The position numbers and the translations under genes were made by a program. Below the pieces are notes generated by a model. The model worked only from the letters and a program-made list of their open reading frames with translations, made no database searches and had not been told where the DNA came from. From UKL13-2 sp038236905 (GTDB taxonomy: Bacteria > Pseudomonadota > Gammaproteobacteria > Burkholderiales > Usitatibacteraceae): a stretch of DNA of 43,330 nt. The stretch covers positions 1 to 43,330 of the forward strand of contig JBBRZG010000011.1 in the NCBI GenBank assembly GCA_038236905.1, read 5' to 3'. This document shows positions 8,085-16,712 of the stretch, piece by piece; position 1 is the stretch's first letter; every line of letters begins with the position of its first letter.

Positions 8085-9063
8085 CTTCAACAGCAATTTT
8101 TGGTCGTGGTTTATCGCGATAGTGTCAATCATATCGATCATCGGTTGCGGCGTGCTGCTGTGGACGCAAACGATGAAGCGCCCATCCAAAGGCGAGCAGG
8201 TAAAGCTGCATGGAAATGTATGGGACGACGACTTGGTCGAGTACAACAATCCGATGCCAAATTGGTGGCGCTGGCTGTTCTACATCACCATTATTTTCTC
8301 GCTGATCTATCTGGCGTTTTATCCAGGCCTCGGCAATTTTGCCGGCAAGTTCGGTTGGACATCAAGCAGCCAGTATGACGAGGAGGTTAAGAAGGCCGAT
8401 GCGGAATTCGGACCAATATTCGCGAAATACGCACAGGTAGATATTCCCACTTTGGCCAAGGATGAGGCGGCCAATGAGATCGGCCAACGATTGTTTCTCA
8501 ACAATTGCGCGCAATGTCACGGCTCAGATGCGGGCGGCAGCAAGGGTTTCCCTAACTTGCGTGATGCTGACTGGCTGTACGGTGGCGATCCGGCAAGCAT
8601 TGAAACAACACTAAAACTGGGTCGCAACGGTGTGATGCCGCCCTTGGGTGATGCCATCGGTGGCGAGGCGGGCATTAAGGAGGTTATGAACTATGTCCGC
8701 TCGCTGTCGGGATTGAAACATGACGCGGCATTGGCCGCGAGCGGTAAATTAAAGTTTACCGTCTGTGCTGCGTGTCATGGCCCGGAAGGCAAGGGGATGC
8801 AGGCGCTCGGTTCGCCAAACCTGACCGATAAAATTTGGCTCTACGGCAGCAGCGAAGAAACGATTTCGGAAACAATTCGGCTTGGCCGCAACAATAAAAT
8901 GCCGGCTCAACTTGAGCGTTTGGGCGAAGCCAAAGTGCATTTGCTCGCGGCTTATGTGTATAGCTTGGGCGGGGGTTTGCCCGATCCTGTGTCCGCTACT
9001 CCTACTGCTTCTGTTCCTGCGCCTGCTGCCGCAACCGCCGTTACGAATGCGGTAAAGCCCTGA
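8077..9063 (+). CDS. ccoP: cbb3-type cytochrome c oxidase subunit III (diheme)
   Basis: CcoP is the membrane-bound diheme cytochrome c that takes electrons from the bc1 complex or soluble cytochromes. The 328-residue protein shows two N-terminal hydrophobic helices (about residues 10-30 and 64-83) separated by the conserved HGNVWDDDLVEYNNPMPNWW motif. Two heme c motifs follow, CAQCH (C144-H148) and CAACH (C230-H234), each with a downstream Met (NGVMPPLG, NNKMPAQ). The C-terminal 30 residues form an Ala/Pro/Thr-rich tail with no recognised domain. The gene overlaps ccoQ by 8 bases. Confidence 0.98.
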   Translation: MSDFNSNFWSWFIAIVSIISIIGCGVLLWTQTMKRPSKGEQVKLHGNVWDDDLVEYNNPMPNWWRWLFYITIIFSLIYLAFYPGLGNFAGKFGWTSSSQYDEEVKKADAEFGPIFAKYAQVDIPTLAKDEAANEIGQRLFLNNCAQCHGSDAGGSKGFPNLRDADWLYGGDPASIETTLKLGRNGVMPPLGDAIGGEAGIKEVMNYVRSLSGLKHDAALAASGKLKFTVCAACHGPEGKGMQALGSPNLTDKIWLYGSSEETISETIRLGRNNKMPAQLERLGEAKVHLLAAYVYSLGGGLPDPVSATPTASVPAPAAATAVTNAVKP

Positions 9064-9093
9064 TGAGTATCCCGTCATGTTCATGAACGCAAC

Positions 9094-10524
9094 GTGAATA
9101 AGGTTATCCCGATTATCGCGGTTGGCGATACAGACGAAGCGCTTTACGAGATTCGGAAAAAAATCTATCCGCGTGCAGTGTCGGGTTGGTTTGCGCGCTG
9201 GCGATGGGTGATTGTCTTTATCACCCAACTGGTTTACTACGGCACACCGTGGCTTGTTTGGAATGATCGTCAGGCGGTGTTGTTTGATTTAACGGCCCGT
9301 AAATTTTATATTTTTGGCCTGGTGTTTTGGCCGCAAGATTTTATTTATCTCACCGTGTTGTTGTTGATTTCTGCGTTTTCTTTATTTTTGTTTACCGCTG
9401 TCGCCGGACGGCTTTGGTGCGGCTATGCGTGCCCACAAACGGTTTACACGGAAATATTTCTATGGATTGAGCGCAAGATCGAAGGCGACTTTATTGCGCA
9501 GCAAAAGCTAGACAAAGGACCAATGTCAGCGCGGCGTTTGAGGCTAAAAGTGCTTAAACACAGCGTCTGGATTGGACTTTCACTTTGGACCGGCTTTACG
9601 CTCGTCGGCTATTTCGCACCAATTCGCGAGTTGGTGTTTTCTGTCGCTCACTGGACAATTGGCCCGTGGGAAACGTTCTGGATATTTTTTTACGGCTTCG
9701 CCACTTATGGCAACGCGGGTTGGTTGCGTGAGCAGGTTTGCAAATATATGTGCCCCTACGCACGATTCCAGGGGGCGATGTTTGACCGCGATACGCTGGT
9801 CGTTACCTACGACGAAAAACGCGGCGAGGTGCGGGGTTCGCGCAGTAAAAAAACGGATTACAAATCGGAAGGCCTGGGCGATTGCATTGATTGCCATATT
9901 TGTGTGCAAGTATGCCCGACTGGCATTGATATTCGCGATGGCCAGCAGTACGAATGCATTGGCTGCACGGCATGCATCGACGCTTGTGACCAAGTGATGG
10001 ACAAGATGAGTTACCCGCGCGGGCTAATTCGTTATGCCACGGAAAATTCAATCGATCAACAGTTTGGCTGGCGCGAGATGTTAAAGCGTGTATTAAGACC
10101 GCGCGTTATTCTCTACACAGTACTACTTTGGGCAATCATCATCGCCACCGGGATTACGCTTTGGTATCGCGTGCCGGTAAAAGTAGATGTGATTCGTGAT
10201 CGCGGAGCGATGTCACGCGAAGTGGAGGGCGGCCTGATTGAAAATGTCTATCGCCTGCATTTGCTCAACACACAAGAGAAGCCGCAGCGCTTTGTGGTTC
10301 ACGTCTCGGGCATTGAAGGGCTGCAGATTGTTGGGTTGAATCAACCGCAAGAAATTGCGTCTGCGGCTTCCAAAACCATTGCGCTTAATGTTCGGGTTGA
10401 TCCGGAACATGTGCCAAAGGGCAATACGCGAATTGAGTTTCAAGTGGTGGCGGTTGATGCAGACGGCCGCGAAGCACCCGGTACGTTTTCAATTCACGAG
10501 AAAGCAACATTCTTTAATCGATGA
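9094..10524 (+). CDS. ccoG: CcoG cytochrome c oxidase accessory ferredoxin-type protein
   Basis: This 476-residue membrane protein carries two [4Fe-4S] cluster motifs, CIDCHICVQVCP and CIGCTACIDACD, at about residues 265-300, after four to five membrane helices. The GRLWCGYACPQTVYTEIF motif (about residue 105) is diagnostic. A last helix and a periplasmic Ig-like domain complete the protein. CcoG is needed for cbb3 biogenesis and has been connected with copper reduction. The GTG at 9094 is the only sensible start in this frame (conserved segment KKIYPRAVSGWFARWR follows) although no clear ribosome site is visible. The stop overlaps ccoH. Confidence 0.96.
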   Translation: MNKVIPIIAVGDTDEALYEIRKKIYPRAVSGWFARWRWVIVFITQLVYYGTPWLVWNDRQAVLFDLTARKFYIFGLVFWPQDFIYLTVLLLISAFSLFLFTAVAGRLWCGYACPQTVYTEIFLWIERKIEGDFIAQQKLDKGPMSARRLRLKVLKHSVWIGLSLWTGFTLVGYFAPIRELVFSVAHWTIGPWETFWIFFYGFATYGNAGWLREQVCKYMCPYARFQGAMFDRDTLVVTYDEKRGEVRGSRSKKTDYKSEGLGDCIDCHICVQVCPTGIDIRDGQQYECIGCTACIDACDQVMDKMSYPRGLIRYATENSIDQQFGWREMLKRVLRPRVILYTVLLWAIIIATGITLWYRVPVKVDVIRDRGAMSREVEGGLIENVYRLHLLNTQEKPQRFVVHVSGIEGLQIVGLNQPQEIASAASKTIALNVRVDPEHVPKGNTRIEFQVVAVDADGREAPGTFSIHEKATFFNR

Positions 10525-11096
10525 TTTCGCCAATTGTTAACCAGAGTCCAAACATGTCTTCGAATGAAATGCACAAGCCGAGAATTCCCAAGCCATGGTA
10601 TCGAGAGCCATGGCCGTGGTTACTCATGTCGGGCCCGGCGATCGTGGTGGTCGCTGGCATCATCACCACCGTGCTGGCGGTACGAACCCAAGATGGTTTG
10701 GTGGCAGACGATTACTACAAGCAGGGCATGAGCGTGAACAAGGATATTTCACGCGATCTCACGGCGAAAAAAGCGGATATCCAAGCCGAAGTTTTAATTG
10801 ACCCGGTAGCGCAGCGGGTGGTGTTGGATGTTCGGCATATTCCCGCAAACATTGAAACGTTGAATTTAATTTTTGCGCGCGCAACGGTGAGTGGCAAAGA
10901 TCGGCGCGTGACGTTGCAGCGCTCCGGCGAAAGCACTTTTGTCGGTTCGCTAATGCCGCTGGAAACAGGCAAATGGTATGCAACCCTTGATGATGATTCG
11001 CACGCCTGGCGGTTGGTTAGCAGCGTAAATATCCAAAGCTTGGCAAGCGCGCGCATTAAATTGGGCGGCGCTGTACTTGTTCCGGCGGGTGGTTAA
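10521..11096 (+). CDS. ccoH: CcoH/FixH family assembly protein
   Basis: The 191-residue protein has one transmembrane helix (about residues 36-55) after PWYREPWPWLLM, then the motif VADDYYKQGMSVNKDI, a hallmark of FixH. The rest is a periplasmic beta-rich domain. CcoH associates with the cbb3 oxidase during assembly. The ATG at 10521 overlaps the ccoG stop (ATGA). Internal ATGs at 10554 or 10569 would shorten it by 11 or 16 residues and cannot be excluded, since the conserved part begins after them. Confidence 0.92.
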   Translation: MISPIVNQSPNMSSNEMHKPRIPKPWYREPWPWLLMSGPAIVVVAGIITTVLAVRTQDGLVADDYYKQGMSVNKDISRDLTAKKADIQAEVLIDPVAQRVVLDVRHIPANIETLNLIFARATVSGKDRRVTLQRSGESTFVGSLMPLETGKWYATLDDDSHAWRLVSSVNIQSLASARIKLGGAVLVPAGG

Positions 11097-11135
11097 ATTT
11101 ATGATCGGTAGGTCGCTCATCCACTGGGAGGCATC

Positions 11136-11366
11136 ATGCTAAAACGATTGATGTGGATTTTATGGCCGTCTTTCATTGCCGCGGGCATTGGCGTCGGCAT
11201 CATTTTTACCTTGGTTGATCCGAGCGAGCTCGTGGTGCTTGGTGATCATCTTCACGTTTCACGCACCAGCATATATTCAATCGGTTTTTTTGTGCTGTGG
11301 GCAATTGCTGCGATGGCGAGCGCAATGAGTTGCCTGTTGGCAGCGAATACAGGGCAGGAAAAATAG
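11136..11366 (+). CDS. Small two-helix membrane protein at the end of the cco locus
   Basis: This 76-residue protein has a strong ribosome site (GGGAGG) and two hydrophobic helices (about residues 9-27 and 47-68) joined by a short loop. Similar small proteins ending in a FFxxWAxAAxAS-like helix are often seen after ccoH in betaproteobacteria. I recognise no domain and no function is known to me. The gap to ccoH is 39 bases, so it is probably co-transcribed and may act with the oxidase. Confidence 0.75.
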   Translation: MLKRLMWILWPSFIAAGIGVGIIFTLVDPSELVVLGDHLHVSRTSIYSIGFFVLWAIAAMASAMSCLLAANTGQEK

Positions 11367-11579
11367 ACGTTATTTCTGTCGTTGGGCGCAACCAAGTCTA
11401 TAGCAGGTGAGTCTTTCACTAGCTTTGGTGGGCTGGCCACAGATGGTGGGGCTTGATCAGGCATTCTCAACGCATTGAAAGCACTGCCTAAGTGCCAATA
11501 AGCCTTGCGTGAAAAACTATCATTGCGCTTGCGGTTCAATCTCAGTTTGAATATCCGTTAAGCCGCACCCGCGCTGAAA

Positions 11580-12305
11580 TTACTTCCCCGGTAGCGCCTG
11601 TAAATAAGCTGCTACAGCCTGCATGTTGTCGGCGGTAAGATCGTGTGCGATTTGCTTCATGATCGCACCTTCGGGCCGTTCATCCGTGCGCTGAAACACC
11701 ACTAATTGTTTGACGAGGTAGTCAGCATGTTGGCTGGCTAAGCGAGGAAATGCGGCATTGCCCTGACCTTGGTCGCCGTGGCAAGACGTGCAAGCGGGAA
11801 TGTTTTTTGCCGAAACACCGTTCTCAAAAAGTTGCTTGCCTTCGCTGAGAACCGATGGCGCACCCGCTGCGCCTGGTGTTGGAATTTGTGAGGCAAAGTA
11901 GGTTGCCAGACCGTTGATTTGCTCATTGCTTAAATGTTTGCTCAGTCCCCACATGTACTCGAACCCAGCGGGATCGATCCGGTTGTGACTCTTGAAGCTG
12001 CTAAGCTGGGCAACGGTATAGGCCTCGCGCTGTCCCGCCAAGTTCGGAAAATTCGGTGAGGTTGCGTTGCCATCTACGCCATGGCAGTTCGAGCACACTT
12101 GCAGCGCGATCGTCTTCGCAGAAACGGCGGGGTCGCCAAGCGACCGCGAACGCTCGATGGTTGAGCATCCGGCAATAATTGCGACGAGCGCCAATCCAAC
12201 TATCGAACGGGTGGTGATCACTGTCGCCGTATTAAACGTGTTTTTTTTCGTTGCCACGTTCATTTTCACTTTCGCTCTCACTGTCGTTCTCATTTGCGGT
12301 TTCAT
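11580..12305 (-). CDS. Cytochrome c4-like diheme lipoprotein
   Basis: The chosen start (12305) has a good ribosome site (GGAGAG, 5 bases away). An upstream in-frame ATG at 12326 has none. The 241-residue product has an unusually long, basic N-region (about 34 residues), then a hydrophobic segment ending in a lipobox-like VAIIAGC (C47), so it is probably a lipid-anchored periplasmic protein. Two class I cytochrome c domains follow, with heme motifs CSNCH (71-75) and CTSCH (172-176), in the c4 arrangement (GxxxxPNLAGQ and FPRLASQHADYLVKQL). Cytochromes c4 donate electrons to cbb3 oxidases and other acceptors. It lies 96 bases downstream of the cytochrome-porin gene on the same strand and could receive electrons from it. 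Confidence 0.88.
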   Translation of the reverse strand: MKPQMRTTVRAKVKMNVATKKNTFNTATVITTRSIVGLALVAIIAGCSTIERSRSLGDPAVSAKTIALQVCSNCHGVDGNATSPNFPNLAGQREAYTVAQLSSFKSHNRIDPAGFEYMWGLSKHLSNEQINGLATYFASQIPTPGAAGAPSVLSEGKQLFENGVSAKNIPACTSCHGDQGQGNAAFPRLASQHADYLVKQLVVFQRTDERPEGAIMKQIAHDLTADNMQAVAAYLQALPGK

Positions 12306-12401
12306 TGTGTCTCTCCAAAGATCCAACCTGAACCAATATTTTCAGATCGCATTTTTATTTTGCGCCCCGCGTGTACTAATTGCATATAAGGGCTGTTCGT
12401 C

Positions 12402-13832
12402 TTAATACGCACCCCAAACATAAAGGAAGACGGTGTTGTTATCCTTTGCGTTGCGGCCAAAGCCATCGTAGTTGCTGGAGGCACCGTTGAATTTATTGAA
12501 CATTGTGTATTGCAATCCAATGCGCGCGTACTGTACTGGCGCCCAGAATATTTCCGTCGTCCAACCGCGTGTTGCCGGGCTGCCAGCCAGATTGCCGACA
12601 ATCGCTTCTGAGCCATCGACCAAGGCTCCTGGGTTGGTCGGGTCGACTGCGGAAGTTTGAAGCGCGGCATTTGAGCTCCCTTTCACATCGAAGTACGAAA
12701 GTGTGGTGCCGTACTTTGCACGATAAACATACGATGCTTTTGCTCTAAACATTCTCAGCGTGTCAGATGCATTTGTGACAGGCAATCCTATTGCGCCTTC
12801 CGGGTCTAGCGGATGGGCCTGATTCCCCACCGAGTCGGCATAGGTCACCCGCTCGCGAATGTAGCTCGCCGTGGCTGTGAAGGTGTGCGGGTCCAAAATA
12901 TATTGGTACTGGCCGTCAACGCCAACGTCCCGGTAGTTATTGGTAGAACCGACGGGATCAAGCGCATCAGGATAAATCTTCGCGTTCAATCCCAACACGC
13001 CGATCATGCCGCTATGCGGTCCCCAATCGTGGCTGAGTGCGAGCCGCCAATACGGATTGGCACCTTTCAGAATTTGTTGATCGCCACGCGTCGTATTAAA
13101 TCCCTGACTCATGAACGACCAGAAACCGTTGGCCGTGCGATAGGCAGCCAGTTCTGCATAAACCGATTTGTTCCAAAACGCATAACCGCCTATACCCGCT
13201 ACATTCTGTGCCAATCCGCCGGCCAACAAGGGTGTGGTGGCCGGCCCTGAACTTCCGGGTACTGCGTTGTAGCCCCAAGCCGGCACGCTGTTCCATACGT
13301 CTTGCACGGTCGGATTGTTGTTCAGGGTCGCACCGAAGATGAGGTCGCTGGTTGGGCTGATATAGCGGTCGATGGCGCGAATATCCAAGTTGTCAGAGCT
13401 GGAGTGCCCCGTCCAATGCGAGTCTGATGGACTCTGGGCGTCGTAATTGTTATAGGTAACCTGCACAAACGCCCCAACATTATCGGTCACCTTACCCGCG
13501 ACAAAGATGCTGGCCGTTGAAAAAATCAAGTTGCCATCTTTGGGAAAAATTGCCGGGTCAACGTCTGTAGTATTTTTTGTTTTGTTATAGCTGGCCACCG
13601 CCATCGCCGAAATCGGCAAGGCGCGGGTGCCGATCGTGTAACCGGTGAGTTTGAACAATCGGCCATAAGACGTGAGCTCGGGGAATTGCCCGCCTGCATG
13701 ACAGGCAACACAATTTTGCCCGGTCTGGCGGGCAAACGACGGTACAGCGTTGGCGGCCAATGGGACGATTAAAGCGGGTGCTAGAAAAATCCACAGCCAA
13801 ATCCGAAACTTTATCGCCACACTTGTTTGCAT
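12402..13832 (-). CDS. Monoheme cytochrome c fused to an outer-membrane beta-barrel
   Basis: The start at 13832 has a GAGGG ribosome site 8 bases before it. The frame is open 30 codons further upstream but without support. The 476-residue product has a signal peptide (hydrophobic 9-27, cleavage near ANAVP), then one heme c motif CVACH (41-45) in FARQTGQNCVACHAGGQFPE. The rest, about 420 residues, has no further heme sites. It alternates aromatic and polar residues in strand-like segments and ends VFLYVWGAY, as expected of a porin barrel with a terminal aromatic. The architecture resembles the Cyc2-type cytochrome-porins that move electrons across the outer membrane, but assignment to Cyc2 itself is not claimed. 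A perfect FNR-type box lies 84 bases upstream, and a c4-like cytochrome gene follows. Confidence 0.82.
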   Translation of the reverse strand: MQTSVAIKFRIWLWIFLAPALIVPLAANAVPSFARQTGQNCVACHAGGQFPELTSYGRLFKLTGYTIGTRALPISAMAVASYNKTKNTTDVDPAIFPKDGNLIFSTASIFVAGKVTDNVGAFVQVTYNNYDAQSPSDSHWTGHSSSDNLDIRAIDRYISPTSDLIFGATLNNNPTVQDVWNSVPAWGYNAVPGSSGPATTPLLAGGLAQNVAGIGGYAFWNKSVYAELAAYRTANGFWSFMSQGFNTTRGDQQILKGANPYWRLALSHDWGPHSGMIGVLGLNAKIYPDALDPVGSTNNYRDVGVDGQYQYILDPHTFTATASYIRERVTYADSVGNQAHPLDPEGAIGLPVTNASDTLRMFRAKASYVYRAKYGTTLSYFDVKGSSNAALQTSAVDPTNPGALVDGSEAIVGNLAGSPATRGWTTEIFWAPVQYARIGLQYTMFNKFNGASSNYDGFGRNAKDNNTVFLYVWGAY

Positions 13833-13908
13833 GATTGTTACCCTCAAAAGAAGCGTTTGAATTCGGATTGCTCTATTTACGACGTTACACGCATCAACGC
13901 CGATGCCT

Positions 13909-13922
13909 TTGATAAATATCAA
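13909..13922 (-). promoter_or_regulatory. Perfect FNR-type box ahead of the cytochrome-porin gene
   Basis: TTGATAAATATCAA is identical in all 14 positions to the box inside ccoS (5651-5664). Its centre is 84 bases upstream of the cytochrome-porin start at 13832. A TAAATA-like -10 can be read on the minus strand near 13875-13880. Confidence 0.75.
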
Positions 13923-14148
13923 ATTGACACCAATTCATCTGGCGGTGTTGGCGAAAATTTAATTTGCTAGGCCAAGCGTGCGCAGGTCGACATTCCACTA
14001 CGAGGCACGTGGGCGGAGGATGCCAAGGTGCCGCAATCCCTTAATGATTGATCGCGACGGTTGTGATTTTTTTACAGTTCGCGGGAATGTAGGTTAGGGC
14101 GGATGTTTCGGATGACGATTAGGTTTTTGCGAGTTGTATGAATCGCGT

Positions 14149-14162
14149 GTGATTATTGTCAA
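14149..14162 (+). promoter_or_regulatory. FNR-type box ahead of the first usp gene
   Basis: GTGATTATTGTCAA matches TTGAT-N4-ATCAA in 8 of 10 positions. It is centred 77 bases before the usp start at 14233, close to the spacing at the other two usp genes. Confidence 0.5.
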
Positions 14163-14232
14163 AACGATGTAGGAGCCAAGCAATAAGCTTTGATTTCACT
14201 CCAACTCGCGTAACACCAACCCAGGAGGCAAT

Positions 14233-14676
14233 ATGTTCCAACATATTTTGGTTGCTACAGATGGTTCCAAGCTTGCAGACAAAGCCGTCAAAACTGCTAT
14301 TTCAATGGCAAAAAGTAGCGGCGGGAAAGTAACGGCTTTTTACGCGGCGGCTGAATACAAAACGCCGTACTACCCGGAAGGTGGCTTCTACGATTGGCCG
14401 CCCATTTCGGAATACAAAAAAAGCGTGGGGCAGTCTTGTGAAAAATTACTTGCCAAAGTAATGAAGCTCGCCGCGGCCGATAACGTTGCGGCCGATTTTG
14501 CTTATGCGTTCAACGACTATCCACACGAGGCAATTATCAATCAAGCGCGCAAAGTTAAAGCGGATGTGATTGTGATGGCCTCTCATGGACGGCGCGGCGT
14601 TTCGGCGTTGTTGCTGGGAAGCGAGACGCAGAAGGTCTTGGCGCACTCAAAAATTCCGGTGCTGATCGTCCGCTGA
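14233..14676 (+). CDS. Universal stress protein (UspA family), copy 1
   Basis: The 147-residue protein is a single Usp domain of normal length. It begins MFQHILVATDGSKLADKAV and has the ATP-binding G-2x-G-9x-G-S/T motif near the C-terminus (GRRGVSALLLGSETQKV), so it is probably an ATP-binding Usp. The ribosome site AGGAGG lies 5 bases before the start. Such proteins support survival during growth arrest and oxygen limitation. Two relatives lie at 15886-16329 and 22731-23168, and this copy resembles the third most closely (similar HGRRG...LGSET block and ending VLAHSKIPVLIVR). Confidence 0.95.
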   Translation: MFQHILVATDGSKLADKAVKTAISMAKSSGGKVTAFYAAAEYKTPYYPEGGFYDWPPISEYKKSVGQSCEKLLAKVMKLAAADNVAADFAYAFNDYPHEAIINQARKVKADVIVMASHGRRGVSALLLGSETQKVLAHSKIPVLIVR

Positions 14677-14730
14677 TGCTTGCCAGACTTGGCTGGAGTG
14701 CGTGCGAGCCGCTGGCTGTTTCGGGGAAAT

Positions 14731-15810
14731 TTACTTATTGATCGTGACGGGCACGGTGATTTCAACTTTTGTGCCGTTGTTGGGTTCGCTTTGTAAGTCG
14801 AATGTACCGTTCATTGCCCACGCGCGCTCACGCATGCCGATCAGTCCGAATGAATCGGATTTCTTCGTATCGGAAACGATAAGCCCTTTACCATTATCGG
14901 CAATTTGCAATGACAAAATATTATCTGCTACGCTGATTTTAATTTTTACTGCAGTCGCATGTGCGTGCTTCACCACATTGTTGAGCGACTCCTGCGCCAT
15001 GCGAAATAGTGGCGAGGCAATTTGATCTGGCAGCGGCAATTCACCCAGCGGTGCTTCGATAGTGCAGGCAATCTTGTGCCGTTTTGAGAATCCCTCAGTC
15101 AACATTTGCAGCGCGGGCACCAGTCCCAAATCATCCAGCGGCCGTGGACGCAAATCAGATGATATGCGTCGAACTGACGTGATTGCACCCATTAACAGGC
15201 TGTCAATGCCTTCGACGTTTTTAATGAGTTTGGGTGAGTCAGCAGGCAGTGCATTTTTGAGCAAGGTTAGATCAATACGGATGGCGCTAAGCGTTTGCCC
15301 CAGATCATCATGAAGCTCGCGCGCGATGCGTTTGCGTTCCTCTTCACGGATCGTTTGCAGGCCGTCATATAAGTTACGCAGATATTCGCGCGATGTTTCC
15401 AAATCGCGCTGTGCCTGTTTGCGCTCGGTGATATCACGCAAGATGACGGTATAAAACGGTTTGCCGTCCTCCATCAAATACGAGATTGAAGCATCAATCG
15501 GAAACTCTTCACCATTTGCGCGCTGCCCAAGCACGTTTGCTTCGCCCCCCATACGGCGCACGCTGCTGCCGGTTTTGCCGAAGTGATCAACGTGATGATG
15601 ATGGGTGCCGTGGAAGCGGGCGGGAATGAGCATTTCAATTTTTTGGTCCAGCATGCTTTCGCGCGCATAGCCAAATAAGCGTTCAGTGGCCCGATTCACG
15701 AGGGTGATTTTTTGCTCATGGTCGAGAATCAAAATTGCATCGGTTGTGGTCTCAACCATGGCCGCTAAACGGCGCTCACTTTTTTGCAGATTGTCTGATG
15801 AATTTGGCAT
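14731..15810 (-). CDS. Soluble PAS-domain sensor histidine kinase (NarX/FixL-like)
   Basis: The 359-residue kinase has no membrane segment. A PAS domain (about 10-128) is followed by a short coiled linker and a HisKA_3 dimerisation domain with the phospho-acceptor H167 in RIARELHDDLGQ. A HATPase domain (about 260-357) follows, with ADNGKGL and FGLIGMRERAWAMNG. HisKA_3 kinases pair with NarL/FixJ-type regulators such as the one at 17972-18613. The PAS segment PARFHGTHHHHVDHF aligns by eye with the FixL heme-binding helix, placing H70 on the heme-ligand histidine, so it may be a heme-based oxygen sensor. This is inference, because many non-heme PAS domains share the pattern. No ribosome site is obvious before 15810. 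Confidence 0.88.
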   Translation of the reverse strand: MPNSSDNLQKSERRLAAMVETTTDAILILDHEQKITLVNRATERLFGYARESMLDQKIEMLIPARFHGTHHHHVDHFGKTGSSVRRMGGEANVLGQRANGEEFPIDASISYLMEDGKPFYTVILRDITERKQAQRDLETSREYLRNLYDGLQTIREEERKRIARELHDDLGQTLSAIRIDLTLLKNALPADSPKLIKNVEGIDSLLMGAITSVRRISSDLRPRPLDDLGLVPALQMLTEGFSKRHKIACTIEAPLGELPLPDQIASPLFRMAQESLNNVVKHAHATAVKIKISVADNILSLQIADNGKGLIVSDTKKSDSFGLIGMRERAWAMNGTFDLQSEPNNGTKVEITVPVTINK

Positions 15811-15885
15811 CGAAGCAGTTTAATGAGCTTGCCGTTGGTGTGCAAGCGAGGCCTTGCACAGATTGTGTTTTGGCTATCGTTGGCG

Positions 15886-16329
15886 TTAATGCTCGATAGC
15901 ATGAATGACCACGATCGGGGTTTTTGCAGACTGCAACAGTTTCATAGTGGTGGAGCCGAGGACAGCACCGCGAAACGCGCCTAAGCCGCGTGCGCCGACG
16001 TAAATGAAATCCGCTTCATGCGTCGTTGCATAGTCATTGATGGTGTACACCACGTCACCTACAAAGTGTTCTTTCTTATATGCAATGCCCCATTTATCGA
16101 GCAGAATTTTGCTGCTCATCATTGCTTGCTCGGCATCTTCACGGATGATGCGCTCGATCGTCGCACCATCCACCACCACATGCATTCCATACAAGCGTGG
16201 AATCGGCGCAGAAACATGTAAGAGATGAATTTCTACCGGTTCGATGAACATGGCGCGGTGTTTTATCAAGGCGCGCGTTGCCGCCAGTGATGGCTCGGAT
16301 CCGTCAACAGCGAGAATTATTTTGACCAT
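15886..16329 (-). CDS. Universal stress protein (UspA family), copy 2
   Basis: The start at 16329 is chosen because GGAGA precedes it at a good distance and it gives the usual length (147 residues), beginning MVKIILAVDGSEPS. The frame is open further upstream without family similarity. The ATP-binding pattern G-2x-G-9x-G-S is present (GARGLGAFRGAVLGSTTMKLL). It is more divergent from copies 1 and 3 than they are from each other, and has VVDGATIERIIREDAEQ in the middle helix. An FNR-type box lies about 90 bases upstream. Confidence 0.92.
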   Translation of the reverse strand: MVKIILAVDGSEPSLAATRALIKHRAMFIEPVEIHLLHVSAPIPRLYGMHVVVDGATIERIIREDAEQAMMSSKILLDKWGIAYKKEHFVGDVVYTINDYATTHEADFIYVGARGLGAFRGAVLGSTTMKLLQSAKTPIVVIHAIEH

Positions 16330-16712
16330 TTGAAATTTCTCCATCGGAAATTGGCGGCGCAACATGCGATCCGTAAGTTGGATGGAGTTTCTGCGCGAGT
16401 GGATCATCACGCATTGATAAACCGCAAAACATGCGTAGATGCTCGCGCAATAATTGACCGGCTCGCAAACAACGGGAACCGATACGGATGAGGCGATTGC
16501 ATGCCTGCGCTCGTGCTCGGTTGCCAGGAGCAATTGAGATGCAATGATTTTCAGCGCGCAGCATGTGTTCTACGTGCTTGAACACCCAAATTTGGCGGCG
16601 TAAAGGTCGGCAACTAAGCCTTATCAACTGAGCCTTGCAACGTAATTGCCTTGCAGCGCGATGCTCAACTCAACAGTTTGCCAGGCTACCCTTTGCGATG
16701 CTGTGGACCTCG
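16330..16712. other. Intergenic region upstream of usp copy 2
   Basis: No credible gene is seen in these 383 bases. The FNR-type box at 16414-16427 is the only signal I can point to. The stretch also contains the region downstream of the broken FNR-like regulator. Confidence 0.5.
16414..16427 (-). promoter_or_regulatory. FNR-type box ahead of usp copy 2 (variant half-site)
   Basis: On the minus strand the site reads TTGCGGTTTATCAA, 8 of 10 to the FNR consensus and of the same TTGCG-N4-ATCAA form as the boxes at hemN, usp copy 3 and the flavodoxin gene. Its centre is 91 bases before the usp start at 16329. Confidence 0.55.

Larger units (their letters stand above)
13833..14232. other. Divergent intergenic control region between cytochrome-porin and usp genes
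   Basis: The 400 bases contain no credible gene. They hold two FNR-type boxes, one near each flanking start codon (listed separately), and are otherwise unremarkable. Confidence 0.6.
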
